This document shows positions 8,480-15,030 of a DNA stretch of 15,030 nt, piece after piece. This stretch comes from CAZRDB01 sp964598695 (GTDB taxonomy: Bacteria; Armatimonadota; Zipacnadia; UBA1398): positions 1-15,030 of the forward strand of contig CAZRDB010000124.1 in assembly GCA_964598695.1 (NCBI GenBank), given 5' to 3'. The notes beneath the pieces are model-generated. The model was given only the letters and a program-made list of their open reading frames with translations. It was not told where the DNA came from and searched no databases. The stretch's first letter is position 1; every line of letters begins with the position of its first letter. The position numbers and the translations under genes were made by a program.

Positions 8480-9812
8480 GCGCGCCCTCGCGGGCCCGGC
8501 GGCGAGCGAGAGGAGCAGCGGGATCGCGCGCGCACTGAGATCGAGGTTCGTGGCCGTGTCGCTCGGCGTGTGCGTCATCTTCCTGGTGGTCGCGCTGGCC
8601 GGGGAATCGTTGCACGACCACCCGTTGTCGGCGGACTCCCTCCTCTGGACCGCTCTCGGAGCCGTGCTCTCGGGCGCGGCCGCGGCGGCGCTGATCCACG
8701 TGGCGATGCTCCGCCCCCTCTCCCGGCTGGAGGCGCGGGTCCGCGGCGCCCTGCAGGCGAGCCCGATCCGGGACGACGCGAAGGCCGTCGGCGAGCCGGC
8801 TTGGCCCGGGCTCGGGGAGGCCGTGGAACGCATGCAGGGGGGGCTCGACGCGGCCCGGCGCGCCGCGGTCGAACGGGAGGCGCGGCTGAACGCGATCTTC
8901 AGCAACGCTGCCGTCGGCCTGGGCGTGATCGGCGCCGAGGGCACGTTCGAGCAGGTCAACGGGCGCCTGGCCGAGATGCTCGGGTACGCGCCCGAGGAGA
9001 TGATCGGTCACATCGGCGTCGATATCGTCCACCCCGACGATCTCCTCGAGATCCTGCCGTCGCTCGACCGCAGGACGGAACTGCGCGAGGTCGACATGTT
9101 CCGCGTCGAGGTCCGCTGTGCACGGAAGGACGGCGGGCTGATCTGGACCGACCTCTCGGCGAGCGGCCTCCGAGGGCCGGAGGGTGCACTCGACGCGATC
9201 ATCCTGGTCGCCGTCGACGTCACCGAGACCAAGCGGGTCCAGGCCGAGCTGGCCGCTCTCTCGCGCCGCGACAGCCTGACCGACCTCGCCAACCGCCGTG
9301 CGTTCGAGGAGGTCCTCGAGCGCGAGTGGCGGCGCTCGCTGCGCACCGGCCGCTCGGTGGGGATCGTGATGTGCGATGTCGACCGGTTCAAGACGTACAA
9401 CGACGAGTACGGCCACCTCGCCGGGGACGAGTGTCTCAAGCAGTTGGCCGACGTGCTGCGGCAGTGCTTCCGCGATGGGGTGGACCTGGCGGCCCGCTGG
9501 GGCGGCGAGGAGTTCGCGGTGATCGTGGTCGAGACCGATGCCGAGGAGATGGCCGAGTGCTCCGAGCGTCTCCGGGCGCGCGTCGAGGAGGTGGCCCTGC
9601 CCCGGCCCGGCCAGACGCCCGACCACGTGACGGTCAGTGTCGGCGCCGTGGCCCTGCCGGCCGATCCCTCGCTCGAGGCGTCGGTGCTCACGGCCGCGGC
9701 CGATGCCGCTCTCTACCAGTCGAAGCGCGAGGGACGGAACCGCGTGACAATCGGTTCCGTCGCAGTCGCGGAGGAGGCCGCTCCCGAGGCTCCTCCGGAG
9801 GAGACGACATGA
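8430..9812 (+). CDS. Membrane-anchored PAS-GGDEF diguanylate cyclase
   Basis: The protein probably makes cyclic di-GMP from two GTP at the inner membrane. Read from ATG 8430 it has 460 residues, but the first 30 overlap the lipoprotein gene out of frame and look unnatural, so the real start is probably 8523-8556. Two hydrophobic helices (about 40-58 and 71-93) are separated by a short loop, so little is exposed outside. A helical linker (94-150) leads to a PAS domain (about 153-268: NAAVGLGVIG, GYAPEEMIG, VHPDD) and a coiled AEL segment. The GGDEF domain begins at DSLTDLANRR (281-290) and carries GGEEF at 358-362, the active form of the signature. The inhibitory RxxD site before it is altered: DGVD stands where RxxD is expected, with an arginine one position too early. 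The stop shares ATGA with the next gene. Confidence 0.9.
   Translation: MTRRASSAASSKPRCAKRALAGPAASERSSGIARALRSRFVAVSLGVCVIFLVVALAGESLHDHPLSADSLLWTALGAVLSGAAAAALIHVAMLRPLSRLEARVRGALQASPIRDDAKAVGEPAWPGLGEAVERMQGGLDAARRAAVEREARLNAIFSNAAVGLGVIGAEGTFEQVNGRLAEMLGYAPEEMIGHIGVDIVHPDDLLEILPSLDRRTELREVDMFRVEVRCARKDGGLIWTDLSASGLRGPEGALDAIILVAVDVTETKRVQAELAALSRRDSLTDLANRRAFEEVLEREWRRSLRTGRSVGIVMCDVDRFKTYNDEYGHLAGDECLKQLADVLRQCFRDGVDLAARWGGEEFAVIVVETDAEEMAECSERLRARVEEVALPRPGQTPDHVTVSVGAVALPADPSLEASVLTAAADAALYQSKREGRNRVTIGSVAVAEEAAPEAPPEETT
8511..8515 (+). promoter_or_regulatory. Probable ribosome binding site for the diguanylate cyclase
   Basis: AGGAG is the strongest ribosome-site match near the start of the cyclase gene. 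The in-frame codon at good spacing is ATC at 8523, seven bases downstream. The first in-frame GTG codons are at 8550 and 8556; the latter has its own GAGGT at 8543-8547. The site argues that the ATG at 8430, inside the lipoprotein gene and without a ribosome site, is not the real start. Confidence 0.45.
9797..9803 (+). promoter_or_regulatory. Ribosome binding site inside the cyclase 3' end
   Basis: GGAGGAG lies five bases before ATG 9809, within the last codons of the cyclase gene. With the ATGA overlap it points to coupled translation of the hydrolase and fixes its start. Confidence 0.7.
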
Positions 9813-11185
9813 GAAACGAGGCGATGCACGTGCGTCTACGGATCGGCGTTGCGGTGTGCGGTGCGCTCCTCTGGGCGAGCGGGGCCTGGGCCCAGCCGCT
9901 GCTCGACTACGTGAACGCGCCCGATGCCTCCTACCAGTGGAGCATCGAGGAGCAGGCCGTCCAGCCCAACGGCTCGACGCTGGTCAAGCTGGCGATGACC
10001 TCGCAGACCTGGCAGGGGATCGCCTGGACCCACCACCTGTGGATGATGCTGCCCAAGGACCTCTCGGAAGCCGACAACGCGCTCCTGGTGGTCACCGGCG
10101 GCAACCCGGAGGCCCAGTTCACCATGCTGGGCGCCGCGATCTGCGAGCAGGCGAAGACGGTCTGCGCCGTGCTGTGGAACATCCCGAACCAGCCGCTGTT
10201 CGAGGGCCGGTCGGAGGACGCCCTGATCGCCTACACCTTCGTCCGCTACCTGGAGACCAAGGATCCCTCCTGGCCGCTGCTCTTCCCCATGACGAAGGCC
10301 GCGGTCCGGGCGATGGACACGGTGCAGGCCTGTTGCGCCCAGCTCGGCCACTCCGTCGACGGCTTCATCGTCGCCGGAGCCTCCAAGCGCGGCTGGACCA
10401 CCTGGATGACCGCCTGCGCCGATCCCCGCGTCGTCGGCATCGCCCCCATGGTCTACGACAACCTGAACCTCCCGGCCCAGATGGCCAACCAGCGCCGCGT
10501 CTACGCCGGCGGCTACAGCGAGCAGATCAGCGAGTACACCGAGTACAGCCTCCAGGACATGCTCTCCTCCGAGCAGGGCCGCGGTCTCGGCGAGATGGTC
10601 GACCCGTACTCGTTCCGCGAGAGCCTGACCATGCCGAAGCTCGTGATCAACGGCTCGAACGACCCCTACTGGACCCTCGAGTCGGCCAACCTCTACCTGC
10701 CCGACCTCAAGGGCGAGAAGTCGCTGCACTACTCCCCCAACGCGGGCCACGACCTCGGCGGCGCGCAGCCGGCCCTGACGCGCATCGTGCCGACGGTCGT
10801 CGCGTTCATCCGTCACTGCGGCGGCTACGCGGCCTGGCCCAAGCTCCGCTGGCAGTACGAGCGGACGCCCGGCGGCCTGTGCCTCTCGCTGCGGCCCGGG
10901 ATGCCGCCCGCGAAGGTCGGGGTCTGGGTGACCGAGACGACGACCGACACGCGGCCCTCGAGCTTCACCTCGCCCGGGGCCCTGGCCGAGTGGGTGGCCG
11001 AATCGGGCGCCCAGGACTTCCGCAAGTGCAAGTGGACCTACGTGCCGCTCGAGGCGACCGACGGCCTCTACCGCTACACCCTTCCGCCGGCCGAGATGGG
11101 GTATGCCGCGATGTTCGCCGAGGTCCAGTACCAGGTCGAGGGCCGGCCGGTGTACCTCTCGACCGCGCCCGGGGTCGCCCGGTAG
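9809..11185 (+). CDS. Secreted PhoPQ-activated pathogenicity-related (PqaA-type) hydrolase
   Basis: The 458-residue product has a signal peptide ending in WASGAWA (about residue 28) and then matches the PqaA family (Pfam PhoPQ_related) along its length, opening with LLDYVNAPD. An alpha/beta-hydrolase core follows. GASKRGW places the nucleophile at S192, GSNDPYW gives D285 and NAGHDLG gives H314, in the usual order for a catalytic triad. The C-terminal 130 residues (LRWQYERTPGG onward, then DFRKCKW) form the family's beta domain, and the length is normal. Salmonella PqaA is PhoP-regulated, and the Dictyostelium growth repressor AprA belongs to the same family. The natural substrate of these proteins is not established, so peptidase or esterase activity is only a guess. 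It is co-translated with the diguanylate cyclase upstream, which suggests shared regulation; I see no PhoP box. Confidence 0.9.
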   Translation: MRNEAMHVRLRIGVAVCGALLWASGAWAQPLLDYVNAPDASYQWSIEEQAVQPNGSTLVKLAMTSQTWQGIAWTHHLWMMLPKDLSEADNALLVVTGGNPEAQFTMLGAAICEQAKTVCAVLWNIPNQPLFEGRSEDALIAYTFVRYLETKDPSWPLLFPMTKAAVRAMDTVQACCAQLGHSVDGFIVAGASKRGWTTWMTACADPRVVGIAPMVYDNLNLPAQMANQRRVYAGGYSEQISEYTEYSLQDMLSSEQGRGLGEMVDPYSFRESLTMPKLVINGSNDPYWTLESANLYLPDLKGEKSLHYSPNAGHDLGGAQPALTRIVPTVVAFIRHCGGYAAWPKLRWQYERTPGGLCLSLRPGMPPAKVGVWVTETTTDTRPSSFTSPGALAEWVAESGAQDFRKCKWTYVPLEATDGLYRYTLPPAEMGYAAMFAEVQYQVEGRPVYLSTAPGVAR

Positions 11186-11224
11186 ACGGTCGCTCGCGCA
11201 GCGCGCAATGGAGGGGAGGCGGAG

Positions 11225-11842
11225 ATGCGAGGCGATGCGTCGCTCCCGACGGTCGAGGAGGTGCTCCGCCCCTTCGCCCGCCTCCCCGTGGACTTCGCCC
11301 ACCCGCAGAACGTCGCTCGGCTGGCGGTCTCGCTCTACGATCAGATGGAACGGTGCCACCGCATGGGCGCCGCCGAGCGACGGGTCCTGTGGTGTGCCGC
11401 GCTGCTGCACGACGTGGGCTACGCCGAGGGATGGCGCGCCCACCACAAGCACTCGTACCGGCTGATCCGCGAGACCCCGACGCCCTGCCTCGCCCCGCGC
11501 GAGAACCTGCTGGTGGCCTGCGTGGCGCGGTACCACCGCGGGGCCGACCCGAAGGCCCGACACGAGGGCTACGCCGAGCTGAGCGAGGATGAGCGTCTCG
11601 TGGTCCACTGCCTTGCCGCGATCCTCCGCACGGCCGACGGGCTCGACCGGGGCCAGGTCGGTCGCGTCACGCGGGTGGCCTTCGTACGGGAGGGGGCCGG
11701 CGCGGCCGAGCTGCGGGTCTACGCGCCCTACCGGCCCGAGCTGGAGCTGGCGGCCGGCCGGAAGAAGGCCGCGCTGCTGGAGGAGGTCTACGGGATCCGG
11801 CTCACGATCCGCTACGCCGGCGCCTGCGAGATCACGTCGTAG
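11225..11842 (+). CDS. Stand-alone HD-domain protein (Ppx/GppA C-terminal type)
   Basis: This 205-residue cytoplasmic protein resembles the C-terminal HD domain of exopolyphosphatase/pppGpp phosphatases (Ppx/GppA) but lacks their N-terminal actin-like ATPase domains. Metal-binding residues of the HD fold are visible: H26 in AHPQNVARLA, H62-D63 in LLHDVGY, the HHKH cluster at 73-76, and D138 in LRTADGLDRG, closely matching the LRLADALDR stretch seen in Ppx. It is therefore likely to be a metal-dependent phosphohydrolase or a nucleotide-binding regulator. The substrate cannot be read from the sequence; polyphosphate alone is unlikely without the Ppx catalytic domain. GGGGAGG a few bases upstream supports the ATG. 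It follows the PqaA-type gene by 39 bases on the same strand, and its last 31 bases overlap the convergent ROK kinase gene. Confidence 0.85.
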   Translation: MRGDASLPTVEEVLRPFARLPVDFAHPQNVARLAVSLYDQMERCHRMGAAERRVLWCAALLHDVGYAEGWRAHHKHSYRLIRETPTPCLAPRENLLVACVARYHRGADPKARHEGYAELSEDERLVVHCLAAILRTADGLDRGQVGRVTRVAFVREGAGAAELRVYAPYRPELELAAGRKKAALLEEVYGIRLTIRYAGACEITS

Positions 11843-12801
11843 CCCAGCGCCTGGAGCGTGACGCCGGCGACCCCGAGGATGCCCGCATCGTCGCCGCAGG
11901 CCGCCTGCACGATCTCGATGCCGTCGTAGCAGCCGGGCAGGCAGCGCTCCTGCGCGACCTGCCGCACAAGGTCCATCATGTACGGCCCGAGCGCCTCGAT
12001 GACCCCGCCGCCCAGCACGATCCGCTCGGGGCTCAGCAGGTGGATCAGGTTGGCCGCGGCGTAACCGAGGTAGCGGGCGACGCGGTTGATGGCCCGTAGC
12101 GCCAGCGAATCCTGCATCTCGGCCGCCTTCTGGAAGGCCCGGCTGCCGATCCGCCCGCCTTTGCGCTGCAGCAGCTCGGCCAGCGCGCTCTTCTCGCCCC
12201 CCGCCATCTTCGCCTCGGCCCAGGCCTGCATTGCGGTGCGGCTCGCGTAGGCCTCCAGGCACCCCGCGCGGCCGCAGCCACAGAGCGGACCCTTCGGGTT
12301 CATCACCATGTGGCCGATCTCGCCGGTGATCCCCGTCTTGCCGCGCAGGATCCGGCCGTCGATCAGGACGGCCCCGCCGAGCCCGGTGCCGGGGAACATC
12401 CCCGCGACGTGGCGCAGCCCTCGGGCCGCGCCGCGCCACACCTCGCCCATCAGGCCGGCGTTCACGTCGTTCTCGACGTAGACGGGCTTGCCGAGCGCCG
12501 CGCCGAGGTCGGCGCCGACATGCACGTCGGTAAGGCCCAGGTTCGGGAGGATGTGGGCGATGCCTCGCTCGAAGTCGGTAGGGCCCGGCACTCCGATGCC
12601 GCAGCCCGCCAGGTCGTCCAGGGCGAGTCCGGCGCTGCCGAGCGCCGCCTCCACGGCCGAGAGCACGTTCTGCCGGATGCTCTCCCAGTTGCCCCGTGTG
12701 CCGATCTTGGTGCGGCCACGGCCCAGGATCTGCCCGTCGCCGTCCACAACGGCCGAGAGGGCTTTGGTCCCGCCCAGGTCGATCGCGAGTACGGTCGGCA
12801 T
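11812..12801 (-). CDS. ROK-family sugar kinase (glucokinase-like)
   Basis: The 329-residue product has the full ROK pattern: an N-terminal phosphate loop DLGGTK (8-13), ENDVNAG with catalytic D112, GTGLGGA (138-144), GEIGHM (160-165) and the zinc motif CGCGRAGCLE (174-183), with H164 as the fourth ligand. No DNA-binding helix-turn-helix precedes the kinase fold, so it is an enzyme rather than a NagC/Mlc/XylR-type repressor. It most likely phosphorylates glucose with ATP in the cytoplasm; fructose, N-acetylmannosamine or N-acetylglucosamine kinases share these motifs. It could channel sugar released by the secreted hydrolases nearby, but it is on the opposite strand and not in their operon. 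A GGAG-type site lies about 12 bases before the ATG, slightly far. The stop lies inside the HD gene. Confidence 0.92.
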   Translation of the reverse strand: MPTVLAIDLGGTKALSAVVDGDGQILGRGRTKIGTRGNWESIRQNVLSAVEAALGSAGLALDDLAGCGIGVPGPTDFERGIAHILPNLGLTDVHVGADLGAALGKPVYVENDVNAGLMGEVWRGAARGLRHVAGMFPGTGLGGAVLIDGRILRGKTGITGEIGHMVMNPKGPLCGCGRAGCLEAYASRTAMQAWAEAKMAGGEKSALAELLQRKGGRIGSRAFQKAAEMQDSLALRAINRVARYLGYAAANLIHLLSPERIVLGGGVIEALGPYMMDLVRQVAQERCLPGCYDGIEIVQAACGDDAGILGVAGVTLQALGYDVISQAPA

Positions 12802-13002
12802 CCGAGGATCGATCTCCTTCCGGGCCTACCCGCGCCGCGCGGCACGATCGGCTCCCGACTGGTCTGGATCGAGGGTTCCGCGTCCGGTGGGCCACGCCCT
12901 GCTCGCGGGCCAGATCGCGATCCGTGGGCGCCCCGAAGGGCGAGCCGACGGCTTGGCGAACCTGGAGCAGAGGGCCCGCCGCCCTCCCGGAAGGAGTCCG
13001 CC
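12802..13002. promoter_or_regulatory. Divergent intergenic region
   Basis: These 201 bases separate two genes transcribed away from each other (ROK kinase and PsbP-like protein), so promoters for both are expected here. I see no clear sigma-70 boxes on either strand, which is common in very GC-rich DNA. A short hairpin (CGCCC, loop CGAA, GGGCG) occupies 12929-12942. Confidence 0.4.
12991..12996 (+). promoter_or_regulatory. Ribosome binding site for the PsbP-like protein
   Basis: AAGGAG lies six bases before GTG 13003. The frame stays open far upstream, into the antisense of the kinase gene, so this site together with the signal peptide that follows decides the start. Confidence 0.7.
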
Positions 13003-14877
13003 GTGACGCGCGCCCGCAGCCTCTCCATCGCGCCGCTCGCCAGGGCCCTCGCCCGTCGCGCCGCGCCGAGCTGGCACTGGCTCCTCGTTCTCGGCCTCCT
13101 CGCCCCGCTCGCCCGCGCCGAGGACCACGTCGATCCCGAGGGGCGGTACGCGATCAGCATCCCGCCCGGCTGGCAGGCCACCGCGCGCCCGGGCGCCGTG
13201 GCCGCCTGGAGCCACGGCGAGGCGCCGGCACTGGTCTCCGTCTGGGTGGAGACGGCGCCCTGCGCGCCCGGGCCCGACAGCACGCCGCTCGAGGCGGCGG
13301 TGCTCCGGACGGTGCGGCCGTGGCTCGCTCGCTCCTACAGCATCGCCGGCTCCCGGCCGCTCGATCCCGCCGCGCTCGAGGGCCAGGGGGTGGACCAGGG
13401 CGTCGGACTGCGGCTCGTCGAGAAGGCCACGCGGGAGCAGGCGTTCGTGGTCGTCATGGTCCGAGGCGGCGAGGCCTACGTCGTGTCCGTGTCGGTCCCC
13501 CCGGCTGCCGCGACCGACGAGGCGCTCATGGAGGTGCTGCCCGCGATCGTCAGTTCGTTCCGGGTGCTCGACCGCACGGAGACGACGCCCGAGGCCGAGC
13601 CGCCAGCGGGGGAGCAGCCCGCCACGCCGGAGCAGGCTCCGGAGCAGCCGTCCGAGCCGGAAGCGCCTACGGAGGTCGCCCAGACTCCCGACGAGGACTC
13701 GCAGCCCCCGCCCGCAGAGACCGCCGCGCCGTCGGCCGGCCCCGGGGCGCCTGGCGAGGAGACGCCCCCCGGGGCGCCCGAGGAGCCTGTCGCGCCTCCC
13801 ACTGACCCCGCCGGCCCCACCGAGGTCGCGTTGGTCGGACCCGAGGCGCCGGCGGAGGAGGCGCCCGCCGGTCCCCCGGCCGAGGAGGCCGGACCGCCGC
13901 CGCCCTACGTCGCCGACCTCGAGACCAAGGGCTCGAGTCTGGGCGAGGGTTGGGCCTGGCAGCTTCCCGAGGGGGCGCCGTCGCCACCCCGTGTCGTGGT
14001 CGGAGGAGGGCTCGTGCGCATGGCCTGCGGGGCGGGAAGCCTCATCAGCGCCTCCGACCCGACGCCGATCCTGACACGCTCCGACCTGCCCTTCCCGTGC
14101 GATGCGCGGATCGAGGTGCGGGATCTCCCGGCCGAGACCAACGCGCCGGTCGAGGTGGCCATGACCTTCGTCGACGCCAGCGGTCGCTCGGTCGCGCTGA
14201 GCCGCTCCGGACGGGGCGCGGGCGCCGTCGCGCGCCTCGTGGTCACCCGCCGCGGGGGACGGGAGGAGTACCGCGCGCCCATCCCCGGCGACGCGATCCA
14301 GCTGCGGCTGTGGAGCGATGGGGAGACCGTCGTGGGGCTGTACAGCCGCGATGACCGTACCTGGGAGCCGATCCCGCTCTCCGCCGCGCCGATCCGGTTG
14401 ACGCTCGAGCATCCGAGGCTGGGGCTCTTCACCGGGGGAGCGCAGGGTCTGCCGATGACCGGGATCGCGCGCATCGACCTGCGCCGTACGCCGCGCCTCG
14501 GCCATGCGCCCCGTCTCGAGGGCGCTCCACGGGCATGCGCCGACGGGGCCCTGGAGTTCCGCGTGCGCGACACGAACGGAACGGCGACGCTGCGGTGGCT
14601 CCGGATCCGACCCGACGGCGAAGCGGCGGGGGAGGTCGCGTTCCGGCGGCTCGAGGAGACGGGCCAGTGGGAGCGGGTGCTGCCGGAGACGGGCGAGGTG
14701 CCCGCGGGGCCGGAGGTCGAGATCGAGGATGAGGCGTCCGAGTGCATCGTCGTGCGGTTGCGGCCGCGCGGCGAGGGCTCGATCGCACCGGGCCGGGTGG
14801 GAGTGCAGGCGATCGACGCGCTCGGCCTGTCGTCCGGCTGGTGGACGCTGTGCGGGGGAGGCTTCGAGCCGAACTAG
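13003..14877 (+). CDS. Secreted multidomain protein: PsbP-like domain, acidic linker, concanavalin-like domain
   Basis: This 624-residue protein starts at GTG with an arginine-rich lead and a hydrophobic core (HWLLVLGLLAPLARA), with likely cleavage after A39. Residues 47-190 (YAISIPPGWQ, AFVVVMVRGG, IVSSFRVLD) resemble the PsbP/DUF1795-type fold, often found in small exported bacterial proteins. A Pro/Glu/Ala-rich, low-complexity linker runs from about 191 to 301. Residues about 302-495 look like a concanavalin A or laminin-G-type sandwich (IQLRLWSDGETVVGLYSRD, then RLGLFTGG), similar to glycan-binding modules of family 43 enzymes and DUF1349. A final beta domain with Ig-like character covers about 507-624. 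No catalytic motif is apparent, so I infer a cell-envelope or extracellular binding protein. Domain calls are by pattern only. Confidence 0.82.
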   Translation: MTRARSLSIAPLARALARRAAPSWHWLLVLGLLAPLARAEDHVDPEGRYAISIPPGWQATARPGAVAAWSHGEAPALVSVWVETAPCAPGPDSTPLEAAVLRTVRPWLARSYSIAGSRPLDPAALEGQGVDQGVGLRLVEKATREQAFVVVMVRGGEAYVVSVSVPPAAATDEALMEVLPAIVSSFRVLDRTETTPEAEPPAGEQPATPEQAPEQPSEPEAPTEVAQTPDEDSQPPPAETAAPSAGPGAPGEETPPGAPEEPVAPPTDPAGPTEVALVGPEAPAEEAPAGPPAEEAGPPPPYVADLETKGSSLGEGWAWQLPEGAPSPPRVVVGGGLVRMACGAGSLISASDPTPILTRSDLPFPCDARIEVRDLPAETNAPVEVAMTFVDASGRSVALSRSGRGAGAVARLVVTRRGGREEYRAPIPGDAIQLRLWSDGETVVGLYSRDDRTWEPIPLSAAPIRLTLEHPRLGLFTGGAQGLPMTGIARIDLRRTPRLGHAPRLEGAPRACADGALEFRVRDTNGTATLRWLRIRPDGEAAGEVAFRRLEETGQWERVLPETGEVPAGPEVEIEDEASECIVVRLRPRGEGSIAPGRVGVQAIDALGLSSGWWTLCGGGFEPN

Positions 14878-14884
14878 AGCGGTT

Positions 14885-14902
14885 CCCGCAAGTCCCTGCG
14901 GG
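14885..14902 (+). repeat. Stem-loop 1 after the PsbP-like gene
   Basis: CCCGCA (14885-14890) and TGCGGG (14897-14902) form a perfect 6-bp stem with a six-base loop, starting eight bases after the stop codon. There is no T-run after it. Confidence 0.5.
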
Positions 14903-14954
14903 CGTCAGCGGCGAGCGGCGGTCTGTCGAGTGCTCGTCCTTCTGCTCTGCCTGA

Positions 14955-15000
14955 GCGGTTGTCGTCGGGGCCCGCGGGCTTCGGCCCCGACGGCAACCGC
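14955..15000 (+). terminator. Long stem-loop 2, possible terminator
   Basis: The arms 14955-14972 and 14983-15000 pair over 18 positions (17 Watson-Crick and one G-U) around a ten-base loop. An alternative apex, GGGC-TTCG-GCCC (14976-14987), can also form. The length and strength suit a transcription barrier, but no T-tract follows on either strand. It could equally be a structured RNA or a repeat element. Confidence 0.5.
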
Positions 15001-15010
15001 CTCGGGTGGT

Positions 15011-15030
15011 GCGGAGGGGCAACCCTCCGC
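15011..15030 (+). repeat. Stem-loop 3 with GCAA tetraloop
   Basis: GCGGAGGG (15011-15018) and CCCTCCGC (15023-15030) form a perfect 8-bp stem closed by the GNRA-type loop GCAA. It ends at the last base of the window, so the element may continue beyond it. Confidence 0.55.

Noticed and set aside
9836..12895. A 1019-codon open frame on the minus strand
   Set aside because: It crosses the PqaA-type, HD and ROK genes in a different frame, and the translation is low-complexity. The three real genes have diagnostic motifs.
12310..13002. Upstream extension of the PsbP-like protein
   Set aside because: The frame is open to 12310 but lies antisense to the ROK kinase. AAGGAG before GTG 13003 and the signal peptide that follows mark the real start.
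1..15030. CRISPR array, tRNA, rRNA, transposase or phage genes
   Set aside because: No regularly spaced direct repeats, tRNA-like cloverleaf, rRNA sequence or transposase/integrase motif was recognised on either strand.

Overview
The window is very GC-rich (roughly 70% or more by eye, with G or C at most third codon positions), gene-dense and bacterial. Secretion signals are frequent: signal peptides on four of the eight genes with visible starts, and lipoprotein boxes on two. One membrane-anchored PAS-GGDEF protein is also present. This fits a diderm (two-membrane), polysaccharide-degrading bacterium from a high-GC lineage, such as Planctomycetota, Armatimonadota or a related uncultured phylum. 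No rRNA, tRNA or lineage-specific marker is present, so the phylum is an inference only.

Region 1 (1-7662, + strand) holds three consecutive secreted carbohydrate-active proteins. The first is the 3' part of a glycoside-hydrolase-like protein with a malectin-type carbohydrate-binding domain embedded in it. The second is a 784-residue clan GH-A-like glycoside hydrolase with both expected catalytic glutamates and a signal peptide. The third is a 1118-residue protein with a GH13 (alpha-amylase-like) barrel between two large beta-rich regions. The stop codon of the second overlaps the start of the third, so these two are probably co-translated. No transporter, SusC/SusD pair or sugar-responsive regulator is visible here.

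Region 2 (7663-11842, + strand) starts after a 121-base spacer that carries a run of ten G and some predicted stem structure. It encodes a small lipoprotein, a membrane-bound PAS-GGDEF diguanylate cyclase, a secreted PhoPQ-activated pathogenicity-related (PqaA-type) alpha/beta hydrolase, and a stand-alone HD-domain protein resembling the C-terminal domain of Ppx/GppA phosphatases. Spacing is tight: the cyclase directly follows or overlaps the lipoprotein gene, cyclase and hydrolase share ATGA, and 39 bases separate hydrolase and HD gene. This looks like one transcription unit joining nucleotide signalling to an exported enzyme.

Region 3 (11812-15030): a ROK-family sugar kinase lies on the minus strand, and its 3' end overlaps the HD gene tail-to-tail by 31 bases. 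A 201-base divergent spacer separates it from a secreted multidomain protein (PsbP-like domain, a Pro/Glu/Ala-rich linker of about 110 residues, a concanavalin-like sandwich and a C-terminal beta domain). The last 150 bases hold three successive stem-loops, including an 18-bp stem and an 8-bp GCAA-capped hairpin that ends at the window edge.

Overall, extracellular glycan-degrading enzymes and a cytoplasmic sugar kinase sit beside a cyclic-di-GMP-type signalling module. No mobile element, CRISPR array or RNA gene could be supported.
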